Source: Photobacterium angustum
Lineage (GTDB): Bacteria; Pseudomonadota; Gammaproteobacteria; Enterobacterales; Vibrionaceae
NCBI RefSeq assembly: GCF_002954615.1
Contig: NZ_MSCJ01000003.1
Location: 868,001 to 932,000 of the forward strand
Length of the DNA stretch: 64,000 nucleotides
Direction of reading: 5' to 3'
Below, piece by piece: positions 18,003-28,565 of this stretch. The notes beneath the pieces are model-generated. The model was not told the DNA's origin and searched no databases. It saw only the letters and a program-made list of their open reading frames with translations. The translations under genes and the position numbers were made by a program. The first letter of the stretch is position 1, and each line of letters starts with the position of its first letter.

Positions 18003-18026
18003 AAAAGCTGCAATTATGTGGCTTTT
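18003..18026. terminator. Weak hairpin between convergent argC and usher genes
   Basis: AAAAGC/GCTTTT stem with a 10-nt loop and an adjacent A/T tract on each side. It is short, so the call is tentative. Confidence 0.5.
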
Positions 18027-18081
18027 ATATTGTTATTTTCATAGTGATGTTATTGTTTGATTTAAATGTTAATTATTTTAT

Positions 18082-20519
18082 TTAGTTAATATCAAGCTCA
18101 CATAATTCTTTTTTGTCAATACATCCAACGTCAATTTCGATATTGCTTATCCACGTTTGATTATTTTCTATAATCCATGGCGTTGATATTTGCTGTGTGT
18201 TTGTTTTATATGTAACGGTATATTCAGCAGGAGTTAGATCTTCTATAATGAAAAAACCATCACCTTCTATTTTATAACTACGAGCAACTTGATTTCGATT
18301 GTTTAAAAAAGTAATGCTCGCATTTGGGTCACCATTAAAGTTCACAATATAGCCATCGATACCGACAATTTGATCTAGATGCACAGTTACAAACGTTATC
18401 CCGCCTTCTTCTGTATTCATTAATAATGGATTAAATTGCGGCTGATAACTCACATCAAGCGTTGTGGGATCGATATGTAGAGGAATGTTGTCATTAACGC
18501 TAACACCCTCAATGGTAAAGTGCCCATTTTCATCAGATTGTGTCTTATGACGGTATACACTGAGCCCTATATCAGGAATTGGTTTCCCATTACTATCAAT
18601 CACAACACCTTTGATAGCGGCATAGCCATAGTCATTGGGTGAGATAGATTTAGCATACCAGCGTTGCTCTTTGTATGCTTTGAAGCTGTATTGAATTTTA
18701 CTTGATAACGAGAATGAATTATCGCTCACTTCAGCTGTAAGTTTAATATTGGGGTTTAACTCAACAGACATTAACGCTGCTGCTGATAATTTCTTATCAT
18801 ACCGAACTTTAAATTTGTATTGTGTTTGTTCTGTTATTAAAAAAGAAGGGAAAAAACAGTTATCGCAGAAATAACGATAGCTTGCGTAATAATCGAGATG
18901 CGTAGTATTGTGTTTTTGCCTTAGCATTACCGTCAATGCTTCATAAAAACTTCTATTATAGATTGTCTTAAATTCATACTCTTGAGAGTTTTCGTCTTTT
19001 TTACGTTTATCTGAAACATTAAAATAAGTAGAGAGAGAAGATGTGATTTGAGTTCTTAGTTGTACATCGGTATGTAGCTTTTTCTTCGTCTGTTTGGATT
19101 GTAAATTTAATGATAAGTAGCGATTGAAATAGCGATATTCTAACTGATTGAACGTTTTATTTGGTCGATTTGATAATAAGTCATGCTGATTATAATTAAG
19201 TTTTAAATAGTGATTAGCTGACAGGTTGAAATCAACTTCTGCTGATAACTTACGTTGTTGTGTTAACCATGCAATATTAACAGCAAGGTTAGGACGTAAA
19301 ATAGCTCTAAATCCTGTCACTATATTCATTTGAGTATCAGAATTAAAAAGGCTGAGACCAAGGGTCATTTTATCTTTTAAGCCATAACTAAAACGTGCTC
19401 TTGATTTATGTTCATTAAAGACATCACCTTGAGTGGCATATGAAAAATCGCCTTGTTTTATGATCGATTCAGAAATACTCGCAATATGAATATACTCTGT
19501 GTTTATTTGACCAACATCGATTAACTCTTTGAGTGAAATAATATCATTAGGAGATACGTTAAATCCATTTACAACGTATCTACCTGCATTGTTTGCTTGT
19601 ACTGTTTTTACATAAATACCATTAAGATAAACATCAACATAAGCATCAGGCGTGGTGTATCTTTCATCATAAAAAGCGCCGTCACCATTGTCTTCATAAT
19701 TGGTGAGGCTAAATCCATGTTGAAAATGATTGAGTGAATTAGTTGTAGATTCTGAAATTGTAATATCACCTAAAGTGAGGTCGGAATTGCCAAAAATATG
19801 ATTGTATTGATATTTGTAATAGGTGAGTGGGTCATGAACGCTTGTATCTAGTGATAAATCTATAAATTGATCATGGTGACGAAAAAAAAATCACTATCTG
19901 CTTCTATGCGATGCGCATGTTTACTGTAATACATATTTAATCCAAGTTTTCCCTGCACTCCCGTTGTTTTTGTAGGTATTGTAATAGGTTGGGATTGGAT
20001 GTTTTTAACTTCTTTTGCATGCTGTATTGCAGCAAGACGACTTTCTTCAATATTTTTTTGAAGATCATCAGCAGAGCGATGATGAGTGGTAATTTTTAAA
20101 ATATAGCGATTAGGATGCCAATATACGCTGGCATTAAAACATGTTTCTATCGCTTGCCACGATAGCCACAATTCGTTATCAATCACCTTACTTTGAATAT
20201 CTTTTTTTTCGTTGTTGTTAGTCGCTTTACAATATTGATGTTGAAAATCAATTGTCACGATTGCTGCTTGAGAAGTTGAGGGGCTTTGATATTTACATAC
20301 AAAGGTATCACATGTTTGCTGTAAACCAGATAGGAAAGGGATAACAGAGTTCATGTTTATGTAGGGTGTATCATCGTCAAATAATACCCTGAAAAAAGAG
20401 TCGTAGTGGCTGTTTGAACGTAGTTCTATATATGCTTCAGTAAGTTCACTAGCATAAATAGAAAAACTGAATAAAACGAAAACCAGATACTTATGAGCAT
20501 GTTTTAATTTGTTCATCAT
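18082..20519 (-). pseudogene. Fimbrial outer-membrane usher, split by a frameshift in a 9-base homopolymer
   Basis: The N-terminal part (20519 down to ~19860) starts with a signal peptide and ends prematurely after ...DSDFFFVTMINL. Adding one base to the T9 coding-strand run (plus-strand A9, 19882-19890) gives a frame that stays open to 18082 with usher-like beta-barrel sequence (DLTLGDITISES, PDAYVDVYLNG, GRYVVNGFNVSPNDIISL, ...) and a C-terminal carboxypeptidase-regulatory-like domain (KGVVIDSNGKPIPDIGLSV). The restored protein would be about 810 residues, normal for an usher. Possible causes are phase variation, transcriptional slippage, true inactivation or a sequencing error. Its start overlaps the chaperone gene by 29 bp. 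Confidence 0.8.
19882..19890. repeat. A9/T9 homopolymer at the usher frameshift
   Basis: Nine consecutive A on the plus strand (T on the coding strand). One extra base restores the full usher frame; one base fewer gives an early stop as well. Confidence 0.85.
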
Positions 20520-21180
20520 TGATTGTTACGTTTGTTTTTCCATCATAATTAAGCGCAAGATCAGATTGACGAAGTAAAATATATTTTTTGTATGTTTTGG
20601 TGTTTTTAAGTTCAACTTTAAGCTGGTATTTTGAGTTGTTAGTGATTTTAAGTTTACCGTCATTACACTGAACAACGGGAACGGTAGGTTTGTTTAAGCC
20701 CTTTTTTTGATAGTAAATTGGAACGGATGAATTGACTAGCATGGTTAAATTAAGTGCTAAGCCATCATTATTGTTCATATTGTTAGCTTTGATAGGGTTG
20801 ATCAGTTCTTGTTTAAAGTGCAGATGAGTTCGATATTCACCAGATGGAAAGTCATTAGGGACATCGTTAACACGAAGTCTAACTACGCGTCTTTCGTTAG
20901 GCATTAAACGGCTAAGAACCGGAGGGGATATACGAAGATAAGGGGTAAGATCTTCCGCTTCTTTGGTAATCTCTTTGTGTCTGGTTAAATAGCTGTTATT
21001 TGGTGTTGAAAGGTAGTCTGCTGATACACGAATACGTATAGGTTGATCGCCCGTATTTGACACTAAAAACTTTTGGGTAATGTTTGGTTCAGAAGTAACC
21101 ACCCTTAATGGCGCCACTTTCATATTGGCAAGACAGGGTAAGGTAAACATGACGAGAAAAAAAACAAATATAACTTTCAT
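20491..21180 (-). CDS. Fimbrial periplasmic chaperone (PapD-like)
   Basis: 229 residues. It has a signal peptide (cleaved near CLAN), then an immunoglobulin-like N-terminal domain with the family patterns LVSNTGDQPIRIRV and LRISPPVLSRLMPNERRVVRLRV, and a second Ig-like domain (KLKITNNSKYQLKVELKN). It folds and escorts pilin subunits to the usher. It starts 8 bp after the minor pilin stop and overlaps the usher start. An A8 run lies in its signal-peptide codons. Confidence 0.87.
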   Translation of the reverse strand: MKVIFVFFLVMFTLPCLANMKVAPLRVVTSEPNITQKFLVSNTGDQPIRIRVSADYLSTPNNSYLTRHKEITKEAEDLTPYLRISPPVLSRLMPNERRVVRLRVNDVPNDFPSGEYRTHLHFKQELINPIKANNMNNNDGLALNLTMLVNSSVPIYYQKKGLNKPTVPVVQCNDGKLKITNNSKYQLKVELKNTKTYKKYILLRQSDLALNYDGKTNVTINDEQIKTCS

Positions 21181-21188
21181 TTAATCCC

Positions 21189-21605
21189 TTAATTATCAAT
21201 ATACTCAGTATCAATTAACACATTTATATCAAATTTATCAGCGCTAATTTTAGGGTGAATGAGAAAGATAGCATCAAGAGTAAGCGTCTTTGTTAGGCCT
21301 TTACTATTTGTTTTTGTGATATTGTTTCTTATAAAGCCTTGACGGTAATTTATTTTCTGTAAAGTAATATACTTTTTACTTTCAGCACGTGCATTTACTC
21401 TAATGTAAGCATTTTCTTTACCTTTTAATTTAAACTTGAAATTACTGCTATTAAGATCATGACCACCTAGATTAATTAATTGAGGATAGTTTGCCTTTAC
21501 AACGGTTATAAAAGCCAATTCTCTATCAATGATTTCAATAGCAGTTACATCAAAACAGAAAAATAATAAGGAAAAAAAAACTTTATTGGTAAACAACCGA
21601 TACAT
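21189..21605 (-). CDS. Minor fimbrial subunit (putative)
   Basis: 138 residues from ATG 21605, overlapping the pilin stop by 23 bp; an upstream extension to 21650 would bury the signal peptide. It has an N-terminal hydrophobic segment (VFFSLLFFCFDVTA) then a beta-rich mature domain with no recognised motif. Its position between pilin and chaperone suggests a minor or anchoring subunit. The signal-peptide codons contain a nine-base A/T run at 21572-21580, a second possible slippage site in the operon. Confidence 0.6.
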   Translation of the reverse strand: MYRLFTNKVFFSLLFFCFDVTAIEIIDRELAFITVVKANYPQLINLGGHDLNSSNFKFKLKGKENAYIRVNARAESKKYITLQKINYRQGFIRNNITKTNSKGLTKTLTLDAIFLIHPKISADKFDINVLIDTEYIDN

Positions 21606-22038
21606 TAAATGTGCCTGTGTAGGTACCAACAACAAGTGGACTTGACGCATTCACTATATCTGCAGTGCCGCCAACTTTTACTTCTGTTGGTGATGTACTT
21701 AATAGTGCAGTTGTAAGATCTGTCGTAATACCTGTGACAGAAATAGTATCACTGGTTGTACTGTGCGTCATAGTGGCAGTATTATCATGAGTAATATTAA
21801 CTGAATCACCATCATGCCCAGTAATGTTGAATGCTGCGGCACCTGCATCAGTAGTTGCGACAACGACATTTGTCGTACTATCAGAAAAAATAGTACCAAA
21901 GTCCAATGCACTCGTTTGTACTAGCGTTAACGGGGCAATAACTTCAATAGTTGCTTGAATATTTTGATCTTCAGCGTGTGAGAGTAAAGGTAATGAAGCA
22001 AAAGTTACAAAAGTAACGGCACGTATAATTTTTTTCAT
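21583..22038 (-). CDS. DUF4402-like major pilin subunit
   Basis: 151 residues. There is a clear signal peptide (MKKIIRAVTFVTFASLPLLSHA), then a Thr/Ser/Val-rich beta-sandwich beginning ATIEVIAPLTLVQTSALDFGTIF, which is the DUF4402 pattern, and ending GTYTGTFNVSVVYQ with the penultimate aromatic typical of chaperone-usher pilins. It is first in the operon and is the likely shaft subunit. Confidence 0.8.
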   Translation of the reverse strand: MKKIIRAVTFVTFASLPLLSHAEDQNIQATIEVIAPLTLVQTSALDFGTIFSDSTTNVVVATTDAGAAAFNITGHDGDSVNITHDNTATMTHSTTSDTISVTGITTDLTTALLSTSPTEVKVGGTADIVNASSPLVVGTYTGTFNVSVVYQ

Positions 22039-22218
22039 AAATTAATACACATATAAATGAGTGAGTAATTTAAATGTAGTTATAGTTTCTAACTATTTCA
22101 ATTTTACTTTATCTTGAAACCTATTATTAATTCTTTAATATACAATAAGTTAAAATTTGTAATTATTTTTTTTAATATTATTAGAAATAAGCTGATTTCT
22201 CTAATTTGAGAAAGAAGT

Positions 22219-22249
22219 AAAAAGCCCGATAATATTTATCGGGCTTTTT
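22219..22249. terminator. Terminator (yccS-like gene / pilin promoter boundary)
   Basis: AAAAAGCCCGATAA pairs with TTATCGGGCTTTTT around a 3-nt loop. It lies just past the FUSC stop on the minus strand and separates it from the fimbrial promoter. Confidence 0.9.
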
Positions 22250-22253
22250 AGAG

Positions 22254-24362
22254 TTAAATATTATTAACTTTGATTGCGGATGTAAATAAGTCCACTTCTT
22301 TTGCTAATAACTGCAGTAAAGTATGGTTATCAAGTTTATATATTTCATTTTCAATATAGATGAAAGATTGATAAATCAATTTCTCTTGTTTTGATATGTG
22401 TTTAAATAGTTCTGTGTGGTTTTGCGATTTCTTAAGTGTTTTATCTAGCTCTGTTAGAGATGCAATCACACTATCTAGGTCACTATTGATGGTAGAATCC
22501 AATGATAATGACTGTTTGTTTTCATTCAGTTGGGTCAATATACGCAAGATAATATTAGAGCTGCGACTGCATAATAAAATGTGTTCACCCGTTTGTGACT
22601 TTCTATGCGGTTCACCTAAATACCCCATCCAATGATCAAATAGGTTGGTATCGTTAACCACGCAACCTTGGTAGTGACGTTGTAACTGAGTGGCCGTGCT
22701 ATCTGATTCATCTGTTACGTACATTTTTAAAGAGACCAGATAATCAATATAGCCTGTTGTTGTTGCCGTTAACTGAGTAGGGAATAATTTCTTATTCCAA
22801 CCAGGTGATAAGATAAATACAAAAAATAAAGGTAAGAACACACCTAGAACAGTGCTGTCTAGGCGAGGTAAAAGAATATTATCGCCTTGTCCGTTAAGAG
22901 AGAAGCCTGCAAATACAAACAAAGTCACGCAGAATACCGCAAAGCCGTAATGACGTGCAGAGGTATGGAAAAAAAGTATTACAGCGATACAAAATATGAA
23001 CGGCAAGATGCTTGACGATACTTGGAAGTGCAGTAATCCAACAACAACTAATAAACCACAAATTGTACCGGTTAATCGTTGAAGTAATCGTGTCCACGTC
23101 ATTGATAAGTTCGGACGTAATACCAACAAACTGGTCATAAGAGTCCAAAAGCCAAAGTCTAAGTTTAATGTTCGAACAATAATTAACCCCGTGGCTAAAC
23201 TTAATGTTCCGCGAAGTGCATGTCGAAAATAACTCGATTTTAACGTCATTTGACTGGTTAACTTCGAGGCTAACTCTCGCCATTTCCATGACACAACAAT
23301 AGGCTTAATAATGCTAGAGCTTAATGTTTGGCTTGTTTGTTGGCTCAACTGCTGAAGTGTTAAGTAGATAATATCCAGTTTATTAATATATGAAAGCGCA
23401 GCTAGTGCTTCCTCTTTTATATTTTCTTGTATTGTATATTGGCGTAACTCTTCAAAGTCGATACTTGGAATGTTTATACGATGAACATTATCGACAGTAA
23501 CTTGCTCTAAATATTGACTTATTTTTAACGTTGCTTGGTGAATCTTATCTAACCATTCAGGACATGTTTGTTGTAGATTTGAAGTAGGAATGAAATAAAG
23601 TAAACGTGTTTGTTCGTTAATACGCTCAGCAACTTTTAAAAAACGATAAATATCTTGCAGTTTTGCGCTATCTTCACCAGCAGTAAATTGCTGGTGAATT
23701 CGACCTTCTAAGGTGTGAGATAAGCCCGCAATTTGGGATCGTAATTGCGCCGATTTAATAAACAACTCATTTTTGTCGGAAGAAAAAATAAAGCCGTGAT
23801 CGTGAGTGATAAGCTTTTTAGCAATAGCTTGATATAGATCAGACAAGATGTCTTTGGATTCTTGATTCGGAAGAAAGTAGATGGCTAACGCTTGCCAAAA
23901 AATGTACCACAAAGCGCCACATGTTAACCACAAAGGAACAAGCCAAATAGGTCGACCATCTAAATGCAGTAACATAGCGTATATAGCGAGTAATATGGAG
24001 GCAAAACCAATAGCACCTAGCCTTGGGCTTAAAACGGCCAACATAAACAAGCTAAAACTGACAATAGTTAAGCTAAGAACGAATAGCACTGAATGCGGGA
24101 AAACGGCTTCAGTACCTAAACTAATAAGAAAGAAAACAGGAATAGCGATACAAAAATCAAGAATGCGATATTTTGTCACACTGGAGGTATCAGCAAAGCC
24201 ACAGCTAATACTACCCAGTGAAAATGCAATCCCCATGGTGACATGGCCCATCAGGAAAAAAGGTACTGAGCAGGTAATGAAGCTAAATGCAGCGATGTTG
24301 GTTCTAAAATTGAGTAAAGTCCGTAAAGTAGGGTAACGGAGGAGTATGTTATATAAGTTCAT
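22254..24362 (-). CDS. YccS/YhfK-type FUSC family inner-membrane protein
   Basis: 702 residues. There are two blocks of membrane helices (about residues 15-150 and 390-520) separated by a large cytoplasmic helical domain and followed by a C-terminal soluble domain, as in YccS. The second block (RHALRGTLSLATGLIIVR, FWTLMTSLLVLRPNLSMTWTRLLQRLTGT) matches the fusaric-acid-resistance-like motif. Related proteins export aromatic acids; the true substrate is unknown. It is monocistronic. Confidence 0.85.
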   Translation of the reverse strand: MNLYNILLRYPTLRTLLNFRTNIAAFSFITCSVPFFLMGHVTMGIAFSLGSISCGFADTSSVTKYRILDFCIAIPVFFLISLGTEAVFPHSVLFVLSLTIVSFSLFMLAVLSPRLGAIGFASILLAIYAMLLHLDGRPIWLVPLWLTCGALWYIFWQALAIYFLPNQESKDILSDLYQAIAKKLITHDHGFIFSSDKNELFIKSAQLRSQIAGLSHTLEGRIHQQFTAGEDSAKLQDIYRFLKVAERINEQTRLLYFIPTSNLQQTCPEWLDKIHQATLKISQYLEQVTVDNVHRINIPSIDFEELRQYTIQENIKEEALAALSYINKLDIIYLTLQQLSQQTSQTLSSSIIKPIVVSWKWRELASKLTSQMTLKSSYFRHALRGTLSLATGLIIVRTLNLDFGFWTLMTSLLVLRPNLSMTWTRLLQRLTGTICGLLVVVGLLHFQVSSSILPFIFCIAVILFFHTSARHYGFAVFCVTLFVFAGFSLNGQGDNILLPRLDSTVLGVFLPLFFVFILSPGWNKKLFPTQLTATTTGYIDYLVSLKMYVTDESDSTATQLQRHYQGCVVNDTNLFDHWMGYLGEPHRKSQTGEHILLCSRSSNIILRILTQLNENKQSLSLDSTINSDLDSVIASLTELDKTLKKSQNHTELFKHISKQEKLIYQSFIYIENEIYKLDNHTLLQLLAKEVDLFTSAIKVNNI

Positions 24363-24840
24363 AGTGTATTAAATATCGTCATATGTGCGATTTGCTTCGT
24401 TAATCATAATCTCTTTTTAAAAAGAGTGAAGGCTTTATTGGTATGTTTTATTTTTATTAGGTATTTAATGTTGGTTAATTATTCTTTAATTATGATTTAA
24501 TATTCTAACCATGAAGTAAAAAATTGGATTTGATTAGACTAATATACTGTATTTAATGTGAATGAAGATTTAATAGCTGATAATTATCAAGTATCACATT
24601 GTTTAATAAAATATATAATTATTTAAAGCATTATTTTTATATTTATTAAATTAATGACTAGATAAACGTGCATAAGATTGAATAACTAAGAAATAAAAAT
24701 TAACCATATTAATTTCATTGATTTTAAATGACTTATCATTTTTTATAATTATATTGATAAAGTTATTGATATATTTATTTAATGCTGTTTATGATGCGCT
24801 CAATAAAAAACGAATACAAACAACATGGAGATAGTTGTTA
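24363..24840. other. AT-rich intergenic region between divergent genes
   Basis: 478 bp holding the promoters of the FUSC gene and of the chemoreceptor. I see no ORF, RNA or strong repeat. Confidence 0.4.
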
Positions 24841-26469
24841 ATGTTTTTACTAAAGGATCTATCAATAAAGCTGCAGCTAATTATTCCTGTAATATTTATG
24901 GCTGTTTTATTATTTATTGCACTGATATTAGGGCGTAATAACCTTGTAGAAAGTGTTGATAAAATGAATTCAACAACACAATTGGTCGTTGAAGCTAAAG
25001 ATAGTACGGCGAGTTTAATTAGTAATAGTTATGCAATGAGAGTAAGTGCAATTTATGCACTTTATGATAAAGATTTATTATCACGTCTATCAAAGTCTCT
25101 TGATAGTAGCGAGTTAAGTAATAAAAAAGCGATTGCAAACCTGCAAAAAATACCTGAAATCAACCAAGAATTAGAAGCATTTCGAACATTAATGATCAGC
25201 TATATTAGCTTTAGCCGTGACACGATGTTAGAGGTGCTTGATCTTAGGCATTCGGGCCAAATTAGCGACTCTGAATATCAAAAATATATTGTTAAATATC
25301 GCCAATTAGGTGATGACATGATTTCAGCAATTGATGCTTTGGATAAGCGTGTAAATTTAACCGCAGATGCTTATATTGCTCAGCAAAAGAAAGAACATGG
25401 ACAAACAATAAATGCGATTGGATATGAATTTATCATTACATTGATAATTGCCATTGTTATTTGCTTGGTTATTGGCTCACTGATTGTTAAGCCAATTACT
25501 ATTTTGCAACGAGCAATGCAGAAAATAGCGGAAGGTAACTTGCAAGATGAAATTGCAGTGGACGGCACCAATGAAGTGGGCGAATTAGCACGTAATCTAA
25601 ATCGCATGATTGTTAAATTGCGCTCAACAGTTGCGGTATTAAATGATGTTGGTCGTAATGTCGCAGCCTCATCGACTGAGTTATCAATTGTGATGAAAGA
25701 TTCAGAGACTCACGCAAATAGCCAAGTGATTGAGATTGAACAAGTTGTGACAGCAATCGATCAATTAACAACAACGGCACAAGAAGTCACTCAAGCGGCA
25801 CAAAAATCTGATGAAAATTCAAAAAGTGCCAGTGAGTTAGCGAATAAGAGCCTTGATTTGTTTTCAAACAACCAGCAAGCAAATGAAGAAATGGCTGAAT
25901 CATTAGTAGAAGCTGCCGATGTTGTTGCGCAGTTAAAAGTACAATCGGCGCAAATTAGCCAAGTTATCGACTCGATACAAGGCATCTCTGAACAGACAAA
26001 TCTATTGGCACTTAATGCTGCAATAGAAGCCGCACGCGCAGGAGAAAGTGGTCGTGGTTTTGCTGTGGTAGCTGATGAAGTGCGTCAGTTAGCAGCAAGA
26101 ACGCAAGCATCAACAAAAGAGACACAGCAGATTATAGAGCGTCTGCAAGAGCAATCTACTTCTGCAAATGAGCGTATGCAATCTGCTATTGATACATTAG
26201 AAAGAAATAAGTTAGTTGCTTCTCAAGCAAATGAAGCGCTAGAAGGGATCACCGCTGCTATTTCAATGAATAGTGATATGAATACCCATGTTTCAACGGC
26301 TTCTGAAGAGCAGTTACAAGTCACAATGGATATCAGTAATAGTATTGAGAATATCCATCATATCATTCGACAAAATGCATCAGGTTTAAGCCAGTGTACG
26401 GTTGCAAGTGAAGAGTTATCCGATCTTGCTGAAAAGCAAAGCGAACAATTGAAATACTTTAGGTGTTAA
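24841..26469 (+). CDS. Methyl-accepting chemotaxis protein
   Basis: 542 residues from ATG 24841 (GGAG upstream; an in-frame TTG six bases earlier is less likely). It has an N-terminal membrane helix (~10-30), a four-helix-bundle type periplasmic sensor (~35-185), a second helix (~193-215), HAMP ([19 protein letters not shown]) and the signalling hairpin tip ([20 protein letters not shown]). The ligand cannot be predicted. It is monocistronic. Confidence 0.93.
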   Translation: MFLLKDLSIKLQLIIPVIFMAVLLFIALILGRNNLVESVDKMNSTTQLVVEAKDSTASLISNSYAMRVSAIYALYDKDLLSRLSKSLDSSELSNKKAIANLQKIPEINQELEAFRTLMISYISFSRDTMLEVLDLRHSGQISDSEYQKYIVKYRQLGDDMISAIDALDKRVNLTADAYIAQQKKEHGQTINAIGYEFIITLIIAIVICLVIGSLIVKPITILQRAMQKIAEGNLQDEIAVDGTNEVGELARNLNRMIVKLRSTVAVLNDVGRNVAASSTELSIVMKDSETHANSQVIEIEQVVTAIDQLTTTAQEVTQAAQKSDENSKSASELANKSLDLFSNNQQANEEMAESLVEAADVVAQLKVQSAQISQVIDSIQGISEQTNLLALNAAIEAARAGESGRGFAVVADEVRQLAARTQASTKETQQIIERLQEQSTSANERMQSAIDTLERNKLVASQANEALEGITAAISMNSDMNTHVSTASEEQLQVTMDISNSIENIHHIIRQNASGLSQCTVASEELSDLAEKQSEQLKYFRC

Positions 26470-26505
26470 CGAATTGATAATCAGTTATAAATAATTGATT
26501 TTCTT

Positions 26506-26577
26506 GAAGCCTTACTGAGTGTATACATTTGATGATAAATCAATATGTAGCATACGCTGTAAGGCTTCTAGCTTTTT
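26506..26577. terminator. Convergent terminator, MCP / LysR
   Basis: GAAGCCTTAC at 26506-26515 pairs with GTAAGGCTTC at 26559-26568, with a T-run after it; the right arm overlaps the stop of the convergent LysR gene. The loop is long (43 nt). Confidence 0.65.
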
Positions 26578-27506
26578 TTACGACCTGTTTGAGTGCTTTG
26601 ACGATCTAGGTTAATTTCTTCAACACGTTGTAATAGGTAGTCTTTAAAATTAGCACATCGTACTGGCATATATTTTCGTGGTTTATAATACAAGCTAAGC
26701 TCAAATTCGCTGCTAATATAGTTATTTAATACCGTTACTAACTGACCTTTTTGAAGATCTTCTTTAATTAAACTGTAAGGCAGGTAAGCAATCCCCCCAC
26801 CGGCTAGGGCGATATTTTTTAAAATCTCACTGTCGTCTACTTCTACCGATCTAGGTATTTGAACGGAGTTATATTCCCCATTTTGTTCAAAGATCCATTT
26901 ATTTCCACCAACTAATGTTGTTGCAAATAGGCACAAATGCTTCTTTAGATCATGAGGGGTTATTGGCTCTCCATAGCGTTGGATATAACTTGGCGAACAA
27001 CAGGCTTTTAAAGGTTCACTGAAAAGAGAACGTTTAACCAGCAAGCTGTCTTTGTTTTGAAAACCGCGGTAAGTTGCATTTGCCCTAATGGCAAAATCGA
27101 CATCGTGTACATTATCAACTTCAAACGCTGTTTCTATCACAACAAAATTGATAGTAGGATTGTCACTGATATATTCGCCAATAATTTTACTTAAAAAATG
27201 TTTAGCAAACAGAGGGGTACTAGCAATTTTTATTGTGCCAATATCATCATTGCCTAAATTTTGTATTTCATTAATGGCATCGGTTATTTGATTATTGATG
27301 TGGCTAAATTGTTTAAACAGTAAGCTACCAGCTTGTGTCGGGGTGATTTTTCGCGTTGTACGTTTAACAAGGCTAACTCCCATACTTTCTTCTAGCTCTG
27401 TGAGCCAGCGACTACCAGCAGACGGTGATATGCCATATTGCTTTGCAGCATCAGTCACTGAATTGCAACGTACGACATGAAGAAAAAAAACAATTTTGTC
27501 TAACAT
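26568..27506 (-). CDS. LysR family regulator (single-domain-swap AaeR/DsdC-like type)
   Basis: 312 residues from ATG 27506, which has AAGGA in the right place; two further in-frame ATGs lie upstream at 27512 and 27521. The helix-turn-helix (FLHVVRCNSVTDAAKQYGISPSAGSRWLTELEESMG) is followed by a LysR substrate-binding domain. It is divergent from the SDR gene at 27781, 274 bp away, so it may regulate that gene. Confidence 0.85.
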   Translation of the reverse strand: MLDKIVFFLHVVRCNSVTDAAKQYGISPSAGSRWLTELEESMGVSLVKRTTRKITPTQAGSLLFKQFSHINNQITDAINEIQNLGNDDIGTIKIASTPLFAKHFLSKIIGEYISDNPTINFVVIETAFEVDNVHDVDFAIRANATYRGFQNKDSLLVKRSLFSEPLKACCSPSYIQRYGEPITPHDLKKHLCLFATTLVGGNKWIFEQNGEYNSVQIPRSVEVDDSEILKNIALAGGGIAYLPYSLIKEDLQKGQLVTVLNNYISSEFELSLYYKPRKYMPVRCANFKDYLLQRVEEINLDRQSTQTGRKKS

Positions 27507-27780
27507 TCGCATTCCTTGCATTGTTAATAACGTTCACGAGTATCAAATGTAAATAGTAACGTTATAGTTTATGATTTAAAGCAATCTTCACGGTAATTTT
27601 GTCTTTTTCTTATTTGTGGAACGTTATTTGATTATATGCAAGAGTGAATTGCTTTAATGCAACTGCACGCTGAGGACAGGTTACCTATTATTATATTAAG
27701 CCGTAAAGATTAGAGCTTATGTATTGGACGTAATAATAAGTATATAGAGTAAAAATGTCTTTTTAAGAGGGGTAGTAAAA

Positions 27781-28515
27781 ATGCTAACGGATAAGGTTTG
27801 CCTTGTAACTGGTGGTGCTCAAGGTATTGGTCGCTGTATTGTTGAAACCTTTGCTAACCAAGGCGCAAAGCATGTATTTGTATGTGATATGAATTTTGGC
27901 GCCATGGCCGATTTAGAGCAACAATTTCCTAATGTAACTGCACTCGAATTAAATGTATGCGATAGAGCTAATGTATCAGAGGCGATCACAAAAATCGCAC
28001 AACAGTATGGAACCATTGATGTATTAGTGAACAACGCAGGTATTACACGGGATAACTTAATTGAAAATATGTCGGAGAATGATTGGGATCTTGTCATTGA
28101 TGTCAATTTGAAAGGCGTGTTTAACATGACACAAGCCATTGCTCCGTTAATGATGGCTTCAGGCTCGGGCTCTATTATCACAATGTCATCAGTGGTTGGT
28201 ACCGACGGTAATATTGGTCAAACCAACTATGCAGCGACAAAAGCTGGCGTGATTGCAATGACAAAATCATGGTCAAAAGAGTTTGCACGTAAAGGTGCTA
28301 AAGTGCGTGCTAATTGCGTTGCGCCTGGTTTTATTGAAACGCCAATGACAGTCGATTTACCTGAAAAAGTTATCGATTATATGGTTTCTAAAACGCCGCT
28401 AAAACGTATGGGGCAGGCGCAAGATATTGCAAATGGTGTGCTATTTTTAGCGAGTGATAATTCAAGCTTTATTACTGGTCAAACATTGAAAGTCGATGGT
28501 GGGCTAGTGATATAG
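27781..28515 (+). CDS. Short-chain dehydrogenase/reductase, FabG-like
   Basis: 244 residues, classical SDR length. It has the cofactor site TGGAQGIG, NNAG at the central strand, catalytic Ser in SSVVG, Y-x-x-x-K in NYAATKAG, and a C-terminal ITGQTLKVDGG typical of 3-oxoacyl-ACP reductases. It is not in a fab operon, so it may act in another pathway (for example a polyhydroxyalkanoate or secondary reductase). An AGAGGGG ribosome site precedes the ATG and a terminator follows. Confidence 0.88.
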   Translation: MLTDKVCLVTGGAQGIGRCIVETFANQGAKHVFVCDMNFGAMADLEQQFPNVTALELNVCDRANVSEAITKIAQQYGTIDVLVNNAGITRDNLIENMSENDWDLVIDVNLKGVFNMTQAIAPLMMASGSGSIITMSSVVGTDGNIGQTNYAATKAGVIAMTKSWSKEFARKGAKVRANCVAPGFIETPMTVDLPEKVIDYMVSKTPLKRMGQAQDIANGVLFLASDNSSFITGQTLKVDGGLVI

Positions 28516-28531
28516 AGTCAATACATAATTT

Positions 28532-28565
28532 GCCTCCCTGTCTCATTTAGATGAGGGAGGCTTTT
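28532..28565 (+). terminator. Rho-independent terminator of the SDR gene
   Basis: GCCTCCC pairs with GGGAGGC, with an inner CTCAT/ATGAG stem and a following T4. Confidence 0.82.
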
